A DNA stretch of 64,000 bases from Pseudoalteromonas sp. H71. GTDB lineage: Bacteria; Pseudomonadota; Gammaproteobacteria; Enterobacterales; Alteromonadaceae. Below the pieces are notes generated by a model. The model was not told the origin of the DNA. It ran no database searches and saw only the letters and a list, made by a program, of their open reading frames with translations. Both the position numbers and the translations under genes were made by a program. The stretch spans positions 6,767 through 70,766 of the forward strand of contig NZ_LODI01000003.1 of assembly GCF_001468485.1 (NCBI RefSeq), in the 5' to 3' direction. This document shows positions 25,987-34,654 of the stretch, piece by piece. Positions within the stretch are counted from its first letter, which is position 1. Every line of letters begins with the position of its first letter.

Positions 25987-28900
25987 CTACTGTTTATCTA
26001 TAAGTATGCTCACATTTTCTCTATCTGGACCTATTACCTTAAAGGTGTAATTACCTTGTTCGGTAATATTGAGTGCTATATTAGCGCCTATGGCTTCGAG
26101 TGAAGTAAGCTGACCAACAGTGGCTAAAGGTGCTTCACCTGTACCGCCATAATCAACGGTGCTCCAATCTTCAGACGCTACTTTAAACTCATAGTCGCCC
26201 GCTTCTAACTCTATGGATGTAGAGTAAACCGCATTACCTTCGTACATCAGTGGGTTGTCTGTACCCCACCCATTTAAACTGCCGCGAATAAACACCGGTG
26301 TTTGTGCAAACATTTCAGCGTTAAGTACTTTCAGTGATACGTTATTTAAATCACTGGCGTCAAATATAAACTGGTATTCACCTTCTTCTGCAATATCCAT
26401 GGTCATATTTGCGCCTGCAACCGATAACTGCTCTGCAGTGCCTATCATTACAATTGCATCACTCTCGCCAGAGCCATAATCAACCGTGCTCCAATCTTCA
26501 GACGCTATTTTAAATTCATAGCTTGCAGCACTCAGTGTTTTAGTAAAAGTATAAATACCTTTACCTTGATAGCTCAGCTCATCGGTTATTCCCCACCCAT
26601 TAAGCGTCCCACGCACATAGATGGCAGTGCCTACAAATGGCTCTTCATTATATAAAGTAAGCGTTGGATTTTCTGGGTTTGAAGCATCAAGCGAAAATAC
26701 ATAAGTTGCATCAATAGCAGCACTAAAGGTCATGTTTGCACCTGAGCGCGTTAATGGCTCGCTTTGATTTTCAACAACGTCTTTATCGGCATCAGAAAGC
26801 GCGCCAAAATCAACCGTTGACCAATCTTCAGAGGCAATTTTAAATTCGTAGTCGCCAGCGCTTAGCGCAATTGCTATACGGTATTCACCTTCGCCAATAT
26901 AGTCGAATGCATCGCGTGTGCCCCAGTCGTTTAACGTACCACGAACAAACACTGCGGTGCTGCCATAAGGTACAACATCAGGTGCACCTACGGTTGCATT
27001 TGCACTTAAACCAGTACCTTGGCTCTTACCTTGGTTTTTAGTAAAAACAGCTAACGTGTAAGGCGGTACAGTAAATGTGCCTTCGTTTTCGCCAGCAGCA
27101 AAATTAGCACTGATCATGCTTGTATCAACACTGTTTTTTAATACATCGTGTAATTCAAAGCCCGCTGCGGTAGCAATAGTATGGCTAAGAGTTTGCTCGG
27201 TTGCGTTAATCACGACAACAAGCGCATCAAGTGCTGGGTCTAAGTCTGTTAGCCCTTCGCCATCATCAATGCTCATTACAATTAAGCCATGTTGCTGGTT
27301 TTTACCCACATTATGAAAACCCACTCGCTCAATAACATCTTGCTCCGTGGTTAATCTAAATAGTGGGCTGCTGCTACGTATTTGTAAAAACTCGTTAAAT
27401 ACATCACCTGCATAGGCTATGTCTTGCGGCATTGCCTGTGCATCTGGATTAGCAGAGATAGGCATAATTTCAGACCATTTTTCTTGGTTCTTCTCTGCGT
27501 TTGGTAAACCAATGTTCCAGTTATTATTTTCCTTGGTTAAATCAACAGCATTAAACCAATCACCGGCATTATAGCTATCACGATCCATTGACTTAGAACG
27601 CAGTAAATCAGCGCCCAATTGCATAAATGGAATGCCTTGGCTAATAAGTGGAATAGACAATGCCATGTTGTGCGCGCGCACACGTTGCTCAATACTCATG
27701 CTTGATGCATGTTTGTATTGCAACTGATCCCACAGTGTTTCGTTATCATGCTTAGACACGTAGTTAATGCTATCTGCTGGGTCTAATGCATACGCTGTTG
27801 GTTGCGTATTCCAAGTAAAGCTATTTCCTTTAGATGAATTACCTTTAAAGTCTTTAAGAATGTAATTTTGTAAGTTGCCCGTCAGCGATAACCGTAACGT
27901 ATCTTGTTCGGCTAGGTTGCCATCTGTCGGGTTATTACTAAACATTGCACCACCACGCACAGCTTCACGAATACGGTCGTTAAATGTACCGACTTCTGAG
28001 CCTGCCATATCAGCCTGTTTAGCTTGTGTGAATAAACGATTGTTAGCTACTTCACCAAAATCCCAGCCTTCACCGTAAAAATAGTTATCAGGGTCGACTG
28101 CTTGCACTGCTTCACGCGCAGCTAATATTGATGATTTAGGCATATGGCCCATTACATCAAAACGAAAGCTGTCATAACCAAAGTCACGAGCAAGAATAAC
28201 CATTGAATCTGCAACAAACTTATCCATCATCACATGTTCAGTTGCTGTGTTTTCACAACAGGTTGAGCGCTCTATTTCACCGCTTACTTCGTTATAACGG
28301 TGGTAATAACCCGGTACCAACTTATCAAACACTGATTTTTCCCAGATACCCGACGACGTTGTATGGTTATAAACCACATCAAGTACAACACGAAGTCCTA
28401 CTTCTTGCAGTGATTGCACCATAGCGCGAGTCTCAACTACGCGAGCAATGCCATCGCTGCTTGATGCATACGAGCCCTCAGGCGCAATAAAGTGATGAGG
28501 GTCATAACCCCAGTTAAAGCCGTCTAAATCACGCATCGCACTGGCTAGTGCTTGTGCATCATCTGAGCCAGGTAGGTAACTTTGCATAATATCGACAATG
28601 GTGCTGCTTTTATCTTCGATTTTACACGCATCCGCTTCATCGTTAATACGCTCACATAATTTACCTAAGGTGTCTGTAATTTCCACACGCTGTGAGGCAT
28701 CTTCTTCAATGGTGCCAATATCAGTTACTGGGAGTAAATGAAAGTGTGTTAAGCCCTTATCTGCTAATTGCTTAAGGTGCTGCATTGGCACGCTTTCAAG
28801 CTCAGTGAATGCAAGGTATTTACCGCGGTTTGCTTCGCTTACTGACTGGTCGCGAATACTAAAGTCACGTACATGGCCTTCATAAATAACCGCATCTTCT

Positions 28901-30291
28901 GGGTTAGTAATAGTAGGCACGATACGCTCATCCCAGCCTTCGGGTTTAGTGTCGTCGTCGCTTAAGTTGATTAGTTGCGAATAAAGCCCATTACTCGATA
29001 CATTGAGTGAGTATGGGTCGGTACTCCATAAGCTTTCAATTGCTTTAGTGGTTGGGTGATAAACATCAAATGCAAAACGGAAATAATGACGATCGTATTT
29101 GCTATCTAAACTGATAGACCAAATACCTGTGTTGCTATCAAAAGTCATCGCACTGCTATCAACTTGCGTTTTATCAGCATCGAAAACCGTGATCATCATA
29201 TTATTTGCAGTGGGTGCCCAAACCGATACATCGATTGCATTGTTATTATAATGCACACCTAGCATGGCTTCATTCGCGTCGCTTTCACCTTGAGTGTAAA
29301 GTGCGTCTAATGCTTTTGCTGATTGTACAAAGGTCGCTTCTAGTAGCTTGCCATCGGCATCGTAGCCTGCAACAACAAGCTGTTGCTTTATAAGCTGCTT
29401 TGCAGCATCTGCATCCCAATTTCCCTGATAAGCAGTCCAATCCATTAAATGCGGTACTTTTACAGCTTGCTCATCACTTAACTCGGTTGCAGTCAGCTCA
29501 ACAGTTTCACCATTTAGTCCAGTGTCTAAATCAACCACCAAGTCAGCGGTTGCTGAAGAATGCAACTTAATAATTTGTGTAAGCTCATTACTTGGCTTAT
29601 ACAATACTGTATTTAAATCAATCCAATGTGCTGATGCACCATCTATCGCTACCGGACGTTCGCCCAAGCTTAGAATAGGGTATTCAAACACCGAAGGCTC
29701 ACCATGGATGGTAAAGTTCATACGCTGAAACTTTTCATCGTCCTGCATAAGCGGCATGGTTAAATCAACATCACCAAACGCTTTACCCGATCCTTCGGTA
29801 CCAATGTGCACAATAAAATTAGCACACTCGTTATAACCTTCTTTGAGGTTAATTATCCAGTAGGCACCGTAGTTTGGGTCAATGCCATCATATTCATGGC
29901 CGTTAGCCCAATCGCTCGTGTCAAATGGAGGTGCATAAGCATCACACACATCATTATTCCACGAATGTAATCGGTAACCTTCGTAGTTATCGTCAGCTAA
30001 ACGGTTATAAAATAAAACCGCCTCACCTTCACCTGCAAATACAATAGGATCAGGCAATGTTGGGTCGGCGCCCACAACACAGCTTTCGTTTTTTTCATCT
30101 GGTACAGTCGGCGCTGCACACGTTATAGGCTCAGGGTCCACACATTGCGAACCTGCTTCATTTGGTACTTGTGGCACATTGCAGGTTAAAAGCTGCTGTC
30201 CTGACTCAACCTCATCTGTCCCACCACATCCTGCTAATATCATTAACCCTAAGGCTATTAGCAAATATTTAGACATTGTTATAATTTTCAT
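25987..30291 (-). CDS. Lipoprotein pullulanase-type GH13 alpha-1,6-glucosidase with three C-terminal repeats
   Basis: 1434 aa. A lipobox (LMILAGCGG, Cys22) predicts membrane anchoring. Two Cys-rich repeats (VPxxxxSCV type, about 35-75) precede a CBM41/PUD-like domain (about 85-230), a CBM48-like domain (about 345-430) and a GH13 barrel with VVLDVVYNHT (near 637), nucleophile Asp in FRFDVMGH (near 710), acid/base Glu in YFYGEGWDFG (near 738) and SKHDNET (near 848). Three tandem repeats of about 110 residues, each opening VRGTLNxWG and containing YEFKIASEDWSTVD, end the protein. It debranches alpha-1,6 links of pullulan or glycogen. It is 22 bp downstream of the TonB receptor. Confidence 0.93.
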   Translation of the reverse strand: MKIITMSKYLLIALGLMILAGCGGTDEVESGQQLLTCNVPQVPNEAGSQCVDPEPITCAAPTVPDEKNESCVVGADPTLPDPIVFAGEGEAVLFYNRLADDNYEGYRLHSWNNDVCDAYAPPFDTSDWANGHEYDGIDPNYGAYWIINLKEGYNECANFIVHIGTEGSGKAFGDVDLTMPLMQDDEKFQRMNFTIHGEPSVFEYPILSLGERPVAIDGASAHWIDLNTVLYKPSNELTQIIKLHSSATADLVVDLDTGLNGETVELTATELSDEQAVKVPHLMDWTAYQGNWDADAAKQLIKQQLVVAGYDADGKLLEATFVQSAKALDALYTQGESDANEAMLGVHYNNNAIDVSVWAPTANNMMITVFDADKTQVDSSAMTFDSNTGIWSISLDSKYDRHYFRFAFDVYHPTTKAIESLWSTDPYSLNVSSNGLYSQLINLSDDDTKPEGWDERIVPTITNPEDAVIYEGHVRDFSIRDQSVSEANRGKYLAFTELESVPMQHLKQLADKGLTHFHLLPVTDIGTIEEDASQRVEITDTLGKLCERINDEADACKIEDKSSTIVDIMQSYLPGSDDAQALASAMRDLDGFNWGYDPHHFIAPEGSYASSSDGIARVVETRAMVQSLQEVGLRVVLDVVYNHTTSSGIWEKSVFDKLVPGYYHRYNEVSGEIERSTCCENTATEHVMMDKFVADSMVILARDFGYDSFRFDVMGHMPKSSILAAREAVQAVDPDNYFYGEGWDFGEVANNRLFTQAKQADMAGSEVGTFNDRIREAVRGGAMFSNNPTDGNLAEQDTLRLSLTGNLQNYILKDFKGNSSKGNSFTWNTQPTAYALDPADSINYVSKHDNETLWDQLQYKHASSMSIEQRVRAHNMALSIPLISQGIPFMQLGADLLRSKSMDRDSYNAGDWFNAVDLTKENNNWNIGLPNAEKNQEKWSEIMPISANPDAQAMPQDIAYAGDVFNEFLQIRSSSPLFRLTTEQDVIERVGFHNVGKNQQHGLIVMSIDDGEGLTDLDPALDALVVVINATEQTLSHTIATAAGFELHDVLKNSVDTSMISANFAAGENEGTFTVPPYTLAVFTKNQGKSQGTGLSANATVGAPDVVPYGSTAVFVRGTLNDWGTRDAFDYIGEGEYRIAIALSAGDYEFKIASEDWSTVDFGALSDADKDVVENQSEPLTRSGANMTFSAAIDATYVFSLDASNPENPTLTLYNEEPFVGTAIYVRGTLNGWGITDELSYQGKGIYTFTKTLSAASYEFKIASEDWSTVDYGSGESDAIVMIGTAEQLSVAGANMTMDIAEEGEYQFIFDASDLNNVSLKVLNAEMFAQTPVFIRGSLNGWGTDNPLMYEGNAVYSTSIELEAGDYEFKVASEDWSTVDYGGTGEAPLATVGQLTSLEAIGANIALNITEQGNYTFKVIGPDRENVSILIDKQ

Positions 30292-30313
30292 TTTTAAACG
30301 CTCCGTTTGCTAA

Positions 30314-33193
30314 TTAATGACTGTATGTAAAACCAAGATAAAACTGACGACCAAAGTACTGAGTAGTCCCTGTTCGTTGCTGCGACCCAAAGTAACTTTG
30401 GGTTGGTTCATCGGTTAAGTTATTAACTTGCAAAAGCATGGTGAGTGAATCGCTAAAGCGATAAGACGTTTGAAAATCAATGACGGTTTCAGCATCAAAA
30501 TTAACCACCTGTTCGTTAATGGCAACTTGTTCTGATACAAACTCATCGCGGTAACGCACATTAAGGCGCGTTTCGAAATCGTCTAAGGCATAAAATAACG
30601 TGGCATTTAGCACATTATTAGACAACCCAGGTAAAGATTGAACGAGAGTATCGCCCCCTAAACTGGTGATCGATTCAATTTCACTTTCTGTGTATGAGTA
30701 GCTTGCGTTAGCGCCCAAACCATTAAATGGTTCAGGTAAAAAGGTAAACACTTGCGTATAAGCAAGCTCTAGCCCTCTAATGTAGCCACCCTCGCCATTA
30801 TTAACTGCCGTGGTATAAATACCGTTGGTCGTTGCAACTTGCTCGCCACTGACTGGATCTTCTATTGAGTCAGGTACGTTAAAGCCATTTCCTTTAAAAT
30901 CGAAGTTTTCGATTGATAAGATTTCTACAAACGAGTCTATATTTTTATAAAATAGCGCCGCAGCGATAGTACCGTTACCTTCTTCAAAATAATATTCGTA
31001 AGATAAGTCGTACTGGTCAGCATAAAAGGGTTTTAAAAATGGGTTGTTATTACTTGAACCGTTAATAACACCATCGTCACTTACGTTTGCGCTGGCATCG
31101 CCCGCTAAGCGGTTTATTGGTGCACGCGACATGACTTTAGCCGCAGCAAAACGAACTAGCGAGTTGTCGTTAAGTTGCAGGTTTAAATTTAGCGAAGGCA
31201 GGTAATCGGTGTATTTAGTGCCTAATACATTAGGCGCGTATAAATCATTTACAATGCCATTCTCATCAACAATATTTTGCGCACCTAAGCGCGCATCGCC
31301 TGCTACGTTTTCAAGTACGGTTGCCGATTGATCGGTTTCGATACGGCGCACACCCACATTACCCGATAGGTCAAGTCCGGCAATTTGCGTGTTAATGTTT
31401 ACCATAACGTACGCGGCTAACACATCTTCAAATACCGAGCCGCTTTGCAACACTGACCACGAGTAGTTCGTTGTGTAACCTTGCGCGTCGTCTACGCCAT
31501 CGGCGTTGCCCCAGGTTTGAACGGGCTGTGGCGTGCCATCTGGAAACCACGCATTAAGCGCTTTATTTAAATCAATGGCTAAATACGATGGAAAATAACT
31601 AAAGTCGCCCTGCCAATCAACCACTGATGCCATATCGTCGGTTAAACGCAAAGGGGGCTGCGTTGATGAAAATGCCCCGTCGTTACCGTACTCAAATACC
31701 GAACGCTTTCGGCTGTATTCTCTATCTGAATAGCGCGCACCAAACTCAACTGAGCTAAATATGTCGCTTTCTAGCTCGTATTTAAAATCGAGTCTAAATG
31801 CCGTTACTTCATCTTCGGTTTGATCAGGGTAAATACCATATTTACTGACCATTACTCGGTCTATATCACTAAAGGCGGCCGCCTGATTAAACCCAACGTC
31901 AGGTAAATTTAAGCCATTTAACTGATAGTTAATTGCAACGTTGTTATCAAATACTGGCGTTTCTGCATTGGCATCTTCTGCTACTAAGCTCCACAGTAAG
32001 CCATTTCTAAAATTACTTTTTGCGCGAGAAAGCGCTACATCGGCATTAACATTTAGTCTATCGGTTACTTGCCAGTCGGCATTAACGCCAAAGCTGTCTA
32101 CTTCGTCAAAATCTTGGTTGTCGTCATTCACTATTTCAACACGGGTATAACTTTGCGAAGTACGATTAACCGCTGCACCAATTACAGCATTGCCATCAAG
32201 TTGTGCATTTGCGTATGCTGCCGAGGGGCCGCCTAATTTAACCCTAAAACCACGGGCAAATGACTCTTTATCAAAGCGAGATAAAAACGCATCACCTTTT
32301 AATTTAAAATTATCTACCGGTGCCCACTCTATGGCAGCTAAATAACCATTTCGGGTTTCTTCACCGCCTAAATGCTGTAACTCAAAGCCTTCGCTAATGT
32401 ATTCACTTTCTGGGCTATCTATGGGGCCATTTGTGTCGTTTGGTGCGCCATCAACATCTTTTCTATCGTTGTATGCAAGGCCAATGAACTGTGTTGCTAC
32501 ACTTGGTTGAAATAAACGCGCAAACCCCAGTGCCACACCTAATGTATCGTCTAAATATTTACCTTGATACGAAAAGCTAATACGGTCGCCAAATTCAGTG
32601 GCATCCGATACCTCAGATGCACGGTCGTTATACATACCGCGCACATTAGCTACAAATTTATGTTTTTGATCATTATTAAGCGGGCTGGCAGTTTCAAGCT
32701 CTACCGTACCGGCCACACCACCTTCTATAAGCGATGCCTTTGGCGATTTATATACCGCCGCAGAGCTAATTAATTCTGATGGGTATTGGTCAAACTCAAT
32801 ACTGCGGCTACCACTTGTAGATACCTGCTCACGACCGTTCAGTGTTGAAAATACAAAGCCGCCCGAAAGCCCGCGTATATTAATTTGTGCAGCCTGCCCA
32901 CCAGTACGCACAGCTGAAATACCCGGTAAACGAGTCAATGCATCGGCCATTGAAATATCAGGCAAGGCGCCTAAGTCATCAGCAGAAATTTGCTCCGAAA
33001 CGGTATCGCTAAATCGCTTTTGGTTAAGCGATTGAATTAAGCTGCGACTAAAGCCGCGCACTTCAATCACTTCTACATCGGTTTGAACTTGAGCGGGTTT
33101 ACTCGTGTCTTCAGGTGGCTCTTCAGTAGCTGCAATAGCACTATTGGCGGCAAATAATGCCAGCATGAGCGCATTTAATTTAAACTTTTGCAT
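30314..33193 (-). CDS. TonB-dependent receptor, probably for maltodextrins
   Basis: 959-aa outer-membrane receptor. Signal peptide at 1-22 (ALFAANSAIAA), then a TonB-box-like VEVIEVRGF, plug domain (about 55-180, with LPDISMADALTRLPGISAVR and IRGL), a 22-strand-type barrel and the C-terminal aromatic strand ending YLGFTYSH. Specificity is inferred from the co-transcribed pullulanase and the upstream operator shared with the GH97 alpha-glucosidase gene. The length and the RGFSRSL...NQKR motif fit the Alteromonadales carbohydrate-TonB receptor group. Confidence 0.92.
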   Translation of the reverse strand: MQKFKLNALMLALFAANSAIAATEEPPEDTSKPAQVQTDVEVIEVRGFSRSLIQSLNQKRFSDTVSEQISADDLGALPDISMADALTRLPGISAVRTGGQAAQINIRGLSGGFVFSTLNGREQVSTSGSRSIEFDQYPSELISSAAVYKSPKASLIEGGVAGTVELETASPLNNDQKHKFVANVRGMYNDRASEVSDATEFGDRISFSYQGKYLDDTLGVALGFARLFQPSVATQFIGLAYNDRKDVDGAPNDTNGPIDSPESEYISEGFELQHLGGEETRNGYLAAIEWAPVDNFKLKGDAFLSRFDKESFARGFRVKLGGPSAAYANAQLDGNAVIGAAVNRTSQSYTRVEIVNDDNQDFDEVDSFGVNADWQVTDRLNVNADVALSRAKSNFRNGLLWSLVAEDANAETPVFDNNVAINYQLNGLNLPDVGFNQAAAFSDIDRVMVSKYGIYPDQTEDEVTAFRLDFKYELESDIFSSVEFGARYSDREYSRKRSVFEYGNDGAFSSTQPPLRLTDDMASVVDWQGDFSYFPSYLAIDLNKALNAWFPDGTPQPVQTWGNADGVDDAQGYTTNYSWSVLQSGSVFEDVLAAYVMVNINTQIAGLDLSGNVGVRRIETDQSATVLENVAGDARLGAQNIVDENGIVNDLYAPNVLGTKYTDYLPSLNLNLQLNDNSLVRFAAAKVMSRAPINRLAGDASANVSDDGVINGSSNNNPFLKPFYADQYDLSYEYYFEEGNGTIAAALFYKNIDSFVEILSIENFDFKGNGFNVPDSIEDPVSGEQVATTNGIYTTAVNNGEGGYIRGLELAYTQVFTFLPEPFNGLGANASYSYTESEIESITSLGGDTLVQSLPGLSNNVLNATLFYALDDFETRLNVRYRDEFVSEQVAINEQVVNFDAETVIDFQTSYRFSDSLTMLLQVNNLTDEPTQSYFGSQQRTGTTQYFGRQFYLGFTYSH

Positions 33194-33284
33194 GTGTGTG
33201 CCTTTTGGTTATTGTTTTGTGTGGTGTGTCAGTGCAGTAAAAACACACCCAACAAATTGTAACCAAAAGGTGAATATTTTGTGA

Positions 33285-33298
33285 TGAATACGTATGCA
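33285..33298. promoter_or_regulatory. LacI-type operator upstream of the TonB receptor operon
   Basis: The palindrome TGAATACGTATGCA (core ATACGTAT, outer TG/CA) lies 92 bp before the receptor ATG. On the minus strand it is just upstream of a possible -10 (TACAAT, complement of 33256-33261). A nearly identical site precedes the GH97 gene at 48085. Shape and length fit a LacI-family sugar repressor; the regulator gene is not in this window. Confidence 0.6.
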
Positions 33299-33349
33299 GT
33301 ATAGCCCACTTAGGCTGTAGCTATTTTGAGCAATTTAGTTAGCAATAGC

Positions 33350-33967
33350 TTAAATACTCACTACCACCCTAATGGCTAAGGCAACAAATACAAAACCCAG
33401 TACTTTGTCTAACCATGGATTGTGTTTAGTAAACCCAAAACGGTTTTTAGAAAGCTCTGTTAGGGCGGCAACAAGTAAGTACCAACCGGTATCAATCACA
33501 AATACAGTTAAACACATCACCATTGCAATGCTTAGGGTAAGATTTTCTGGATCAATAAACTGTGAAAACAAGGCTAAAAAGAAAATAGCAAGTTTGGGAT
33601 TTAAAAAGGCAATGGCAAACCCATCTTGTAATGCTTTAATGCTACTTACTTCGCTATTTTGTATTTTAAGTTCATCATTGTTGGGTTTAGACAATAAAAT
33701 TTTAATTCCTAGGTAAGCTAAATAGGCAGCGCCTAAATACACTAACACCTGATACACAGTAGGAAACTGCAGCATTAACGCACCCAAACCAAGTAATGAG
33801 GCTCCCGCATATAATCCCACTCCAATACCGTGACTTAGCGCCGCTAGCATGCCGTTTTTCATACTGCCGTTAAGCGAATGCTTTAATACAACCGCAAGGC
33901 TTGGACCCGGCGACATTGCGCCCATCATACAAATAGCCACTAGGCCTAACCACATAGAAAGAGTCAT
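33350..33967 (-). CDS. LysE family amino-acid/metabolite exporter
   Basis: 205 aa with six hydrophobic segments. The N-terminal signature GAMSPGPSLAVVLKHSLNGS (residues about 16-35) defines the LysE/RhtB superfamily. It starts on the base after the stop of the 60-aa gene upstream, so the two are translationally coupled. Substrates in this family are amino acids or homoserine lactones; none can be assigned. Confidence 0.9.
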   Translation of the reverse strand: MTLSMWLGLVAICMMGAMSPGPSLAVVLKHSLNGSMKNGMLAALSHGIGVGLYAGASLLGLGALMLQFPTVYQVLVYLGAAYLAYLGIKILLSKPNNDELKIQNSEVSSIKALQDGFAIAFLNPKLAIFFLALFSQFIDPENLTLSIAMVMCLTVFVIDTGWYLLVAALTELSKNRFGFTKHNPWLDKVLGFVFVALAIRVVVSI

Positions 33968-34150
33968 TTACAGCTCGTCAATTTCAATAAATAATGTATA
34001 ACCATGCACTTGCCCATAAAAACCGGTTATTGGCACTGCGCTAATTACCTTCCAGCCATCTTGATTTAATTCCTGTATGCGATCATTCAGCGCCGCTATG
34101 TCTACCCCACCCATAAAGCGGGTCTTTCTAAATTCGATTACTTTTTGCAT
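33968..34150 (-). CDS. Small DUF4177-like protein
   Basis: 60 aa, cytosolic. The layout of a beta strand, then LNDRIQELNQDGWKVISAVP, then a final strand resembles DUF4177, a family of very small proteins with a conserved GW(K/E)V turn. The function is unknown. It is directly abutted to the LysE gene (stop and ATG adjacent), with the DUF3224 gene 17 bp upstream, suggesting a three-gene operon. Confidence 0.7.
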   Translation of the reverse strand: MQKVIEFRKTRFMGGVDIAALNDRIQELNQDGWKVISAVPITGFYGQVHGYTLFIEIDEL

Positions 34151-34167
34151 TTAAATCCCTGTGTATT

Positions 34168-34566
34168 TTATAACGTGTATTGAAAATCGTAGTTATGTAC
34201 ACCGTTTTCAATGCGTATTTTCATACTACCCGCTAATCCTTCTAGCTCATCAGTGCCTGAGTCGGGAATTACATTTAAAATTAGGCTGTCTTGGCCTTTA
34301 TCCATTGTGCCAAAATGCTGTAATACAAAGCTGCCTTTTTTGCCTTCAAGCTCGCCTATTACTTGCTCAATTGCTACATAACCGGCACTGCCTTGCACTG
34401 GCGTCATGGCGCTTAACATTTCGCCTTGGCTAGTAGCATTAAGTGCGCCTTTAAATGTTTTATCAATAGACATACGCCCTAAATTAATGCCGTTTTGACC
34501 TTTGGCATAGCCATCTATTGGGGCTAATGCCACCGTAAATTGGCCTGTTATTATGTTGCTTGTCAT
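34168..34566 (-). CDS. DUF3224 domain protein
   Basis: 132 aa. Matches DUF3224 as I recall it: an N-terminal G-x-F-T strand, GRMSIDKTFKGAL, EMLSAMTPVQGSAGYVAIEQ, GSFVLQHFG and a C-terminal GTDELEGLAGSMKI. The fold is a small beta-barrel of the allene-oxide-cyclase-like type; the function is unknown. It is the first gene of a probable operon with the DUF4177-like and LysE genes, divergent from the ABC exporter at 34655. Confidence 0.85.
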   Translation of the reverse strand: MTSNIITGQFTVALAPIDGYAKGQNGINLGRMSIDKTFKGALNATSQGEMLSAMTPVQGSAGYVAIEQVIGELEGKKGSFVLQHFGTMDKGQDSLILNVIPDSGTDELEGLAGSMKIRIENGVHNYDFQYTL

Positions 34567-34654
34567 AACGATTCCTTATTGATGATTTTTAAAGCTATTG
34601 ATTTTTAATTCAATGATGCCATATCTATACCTCAACTTATAAAAAGAATCCACT

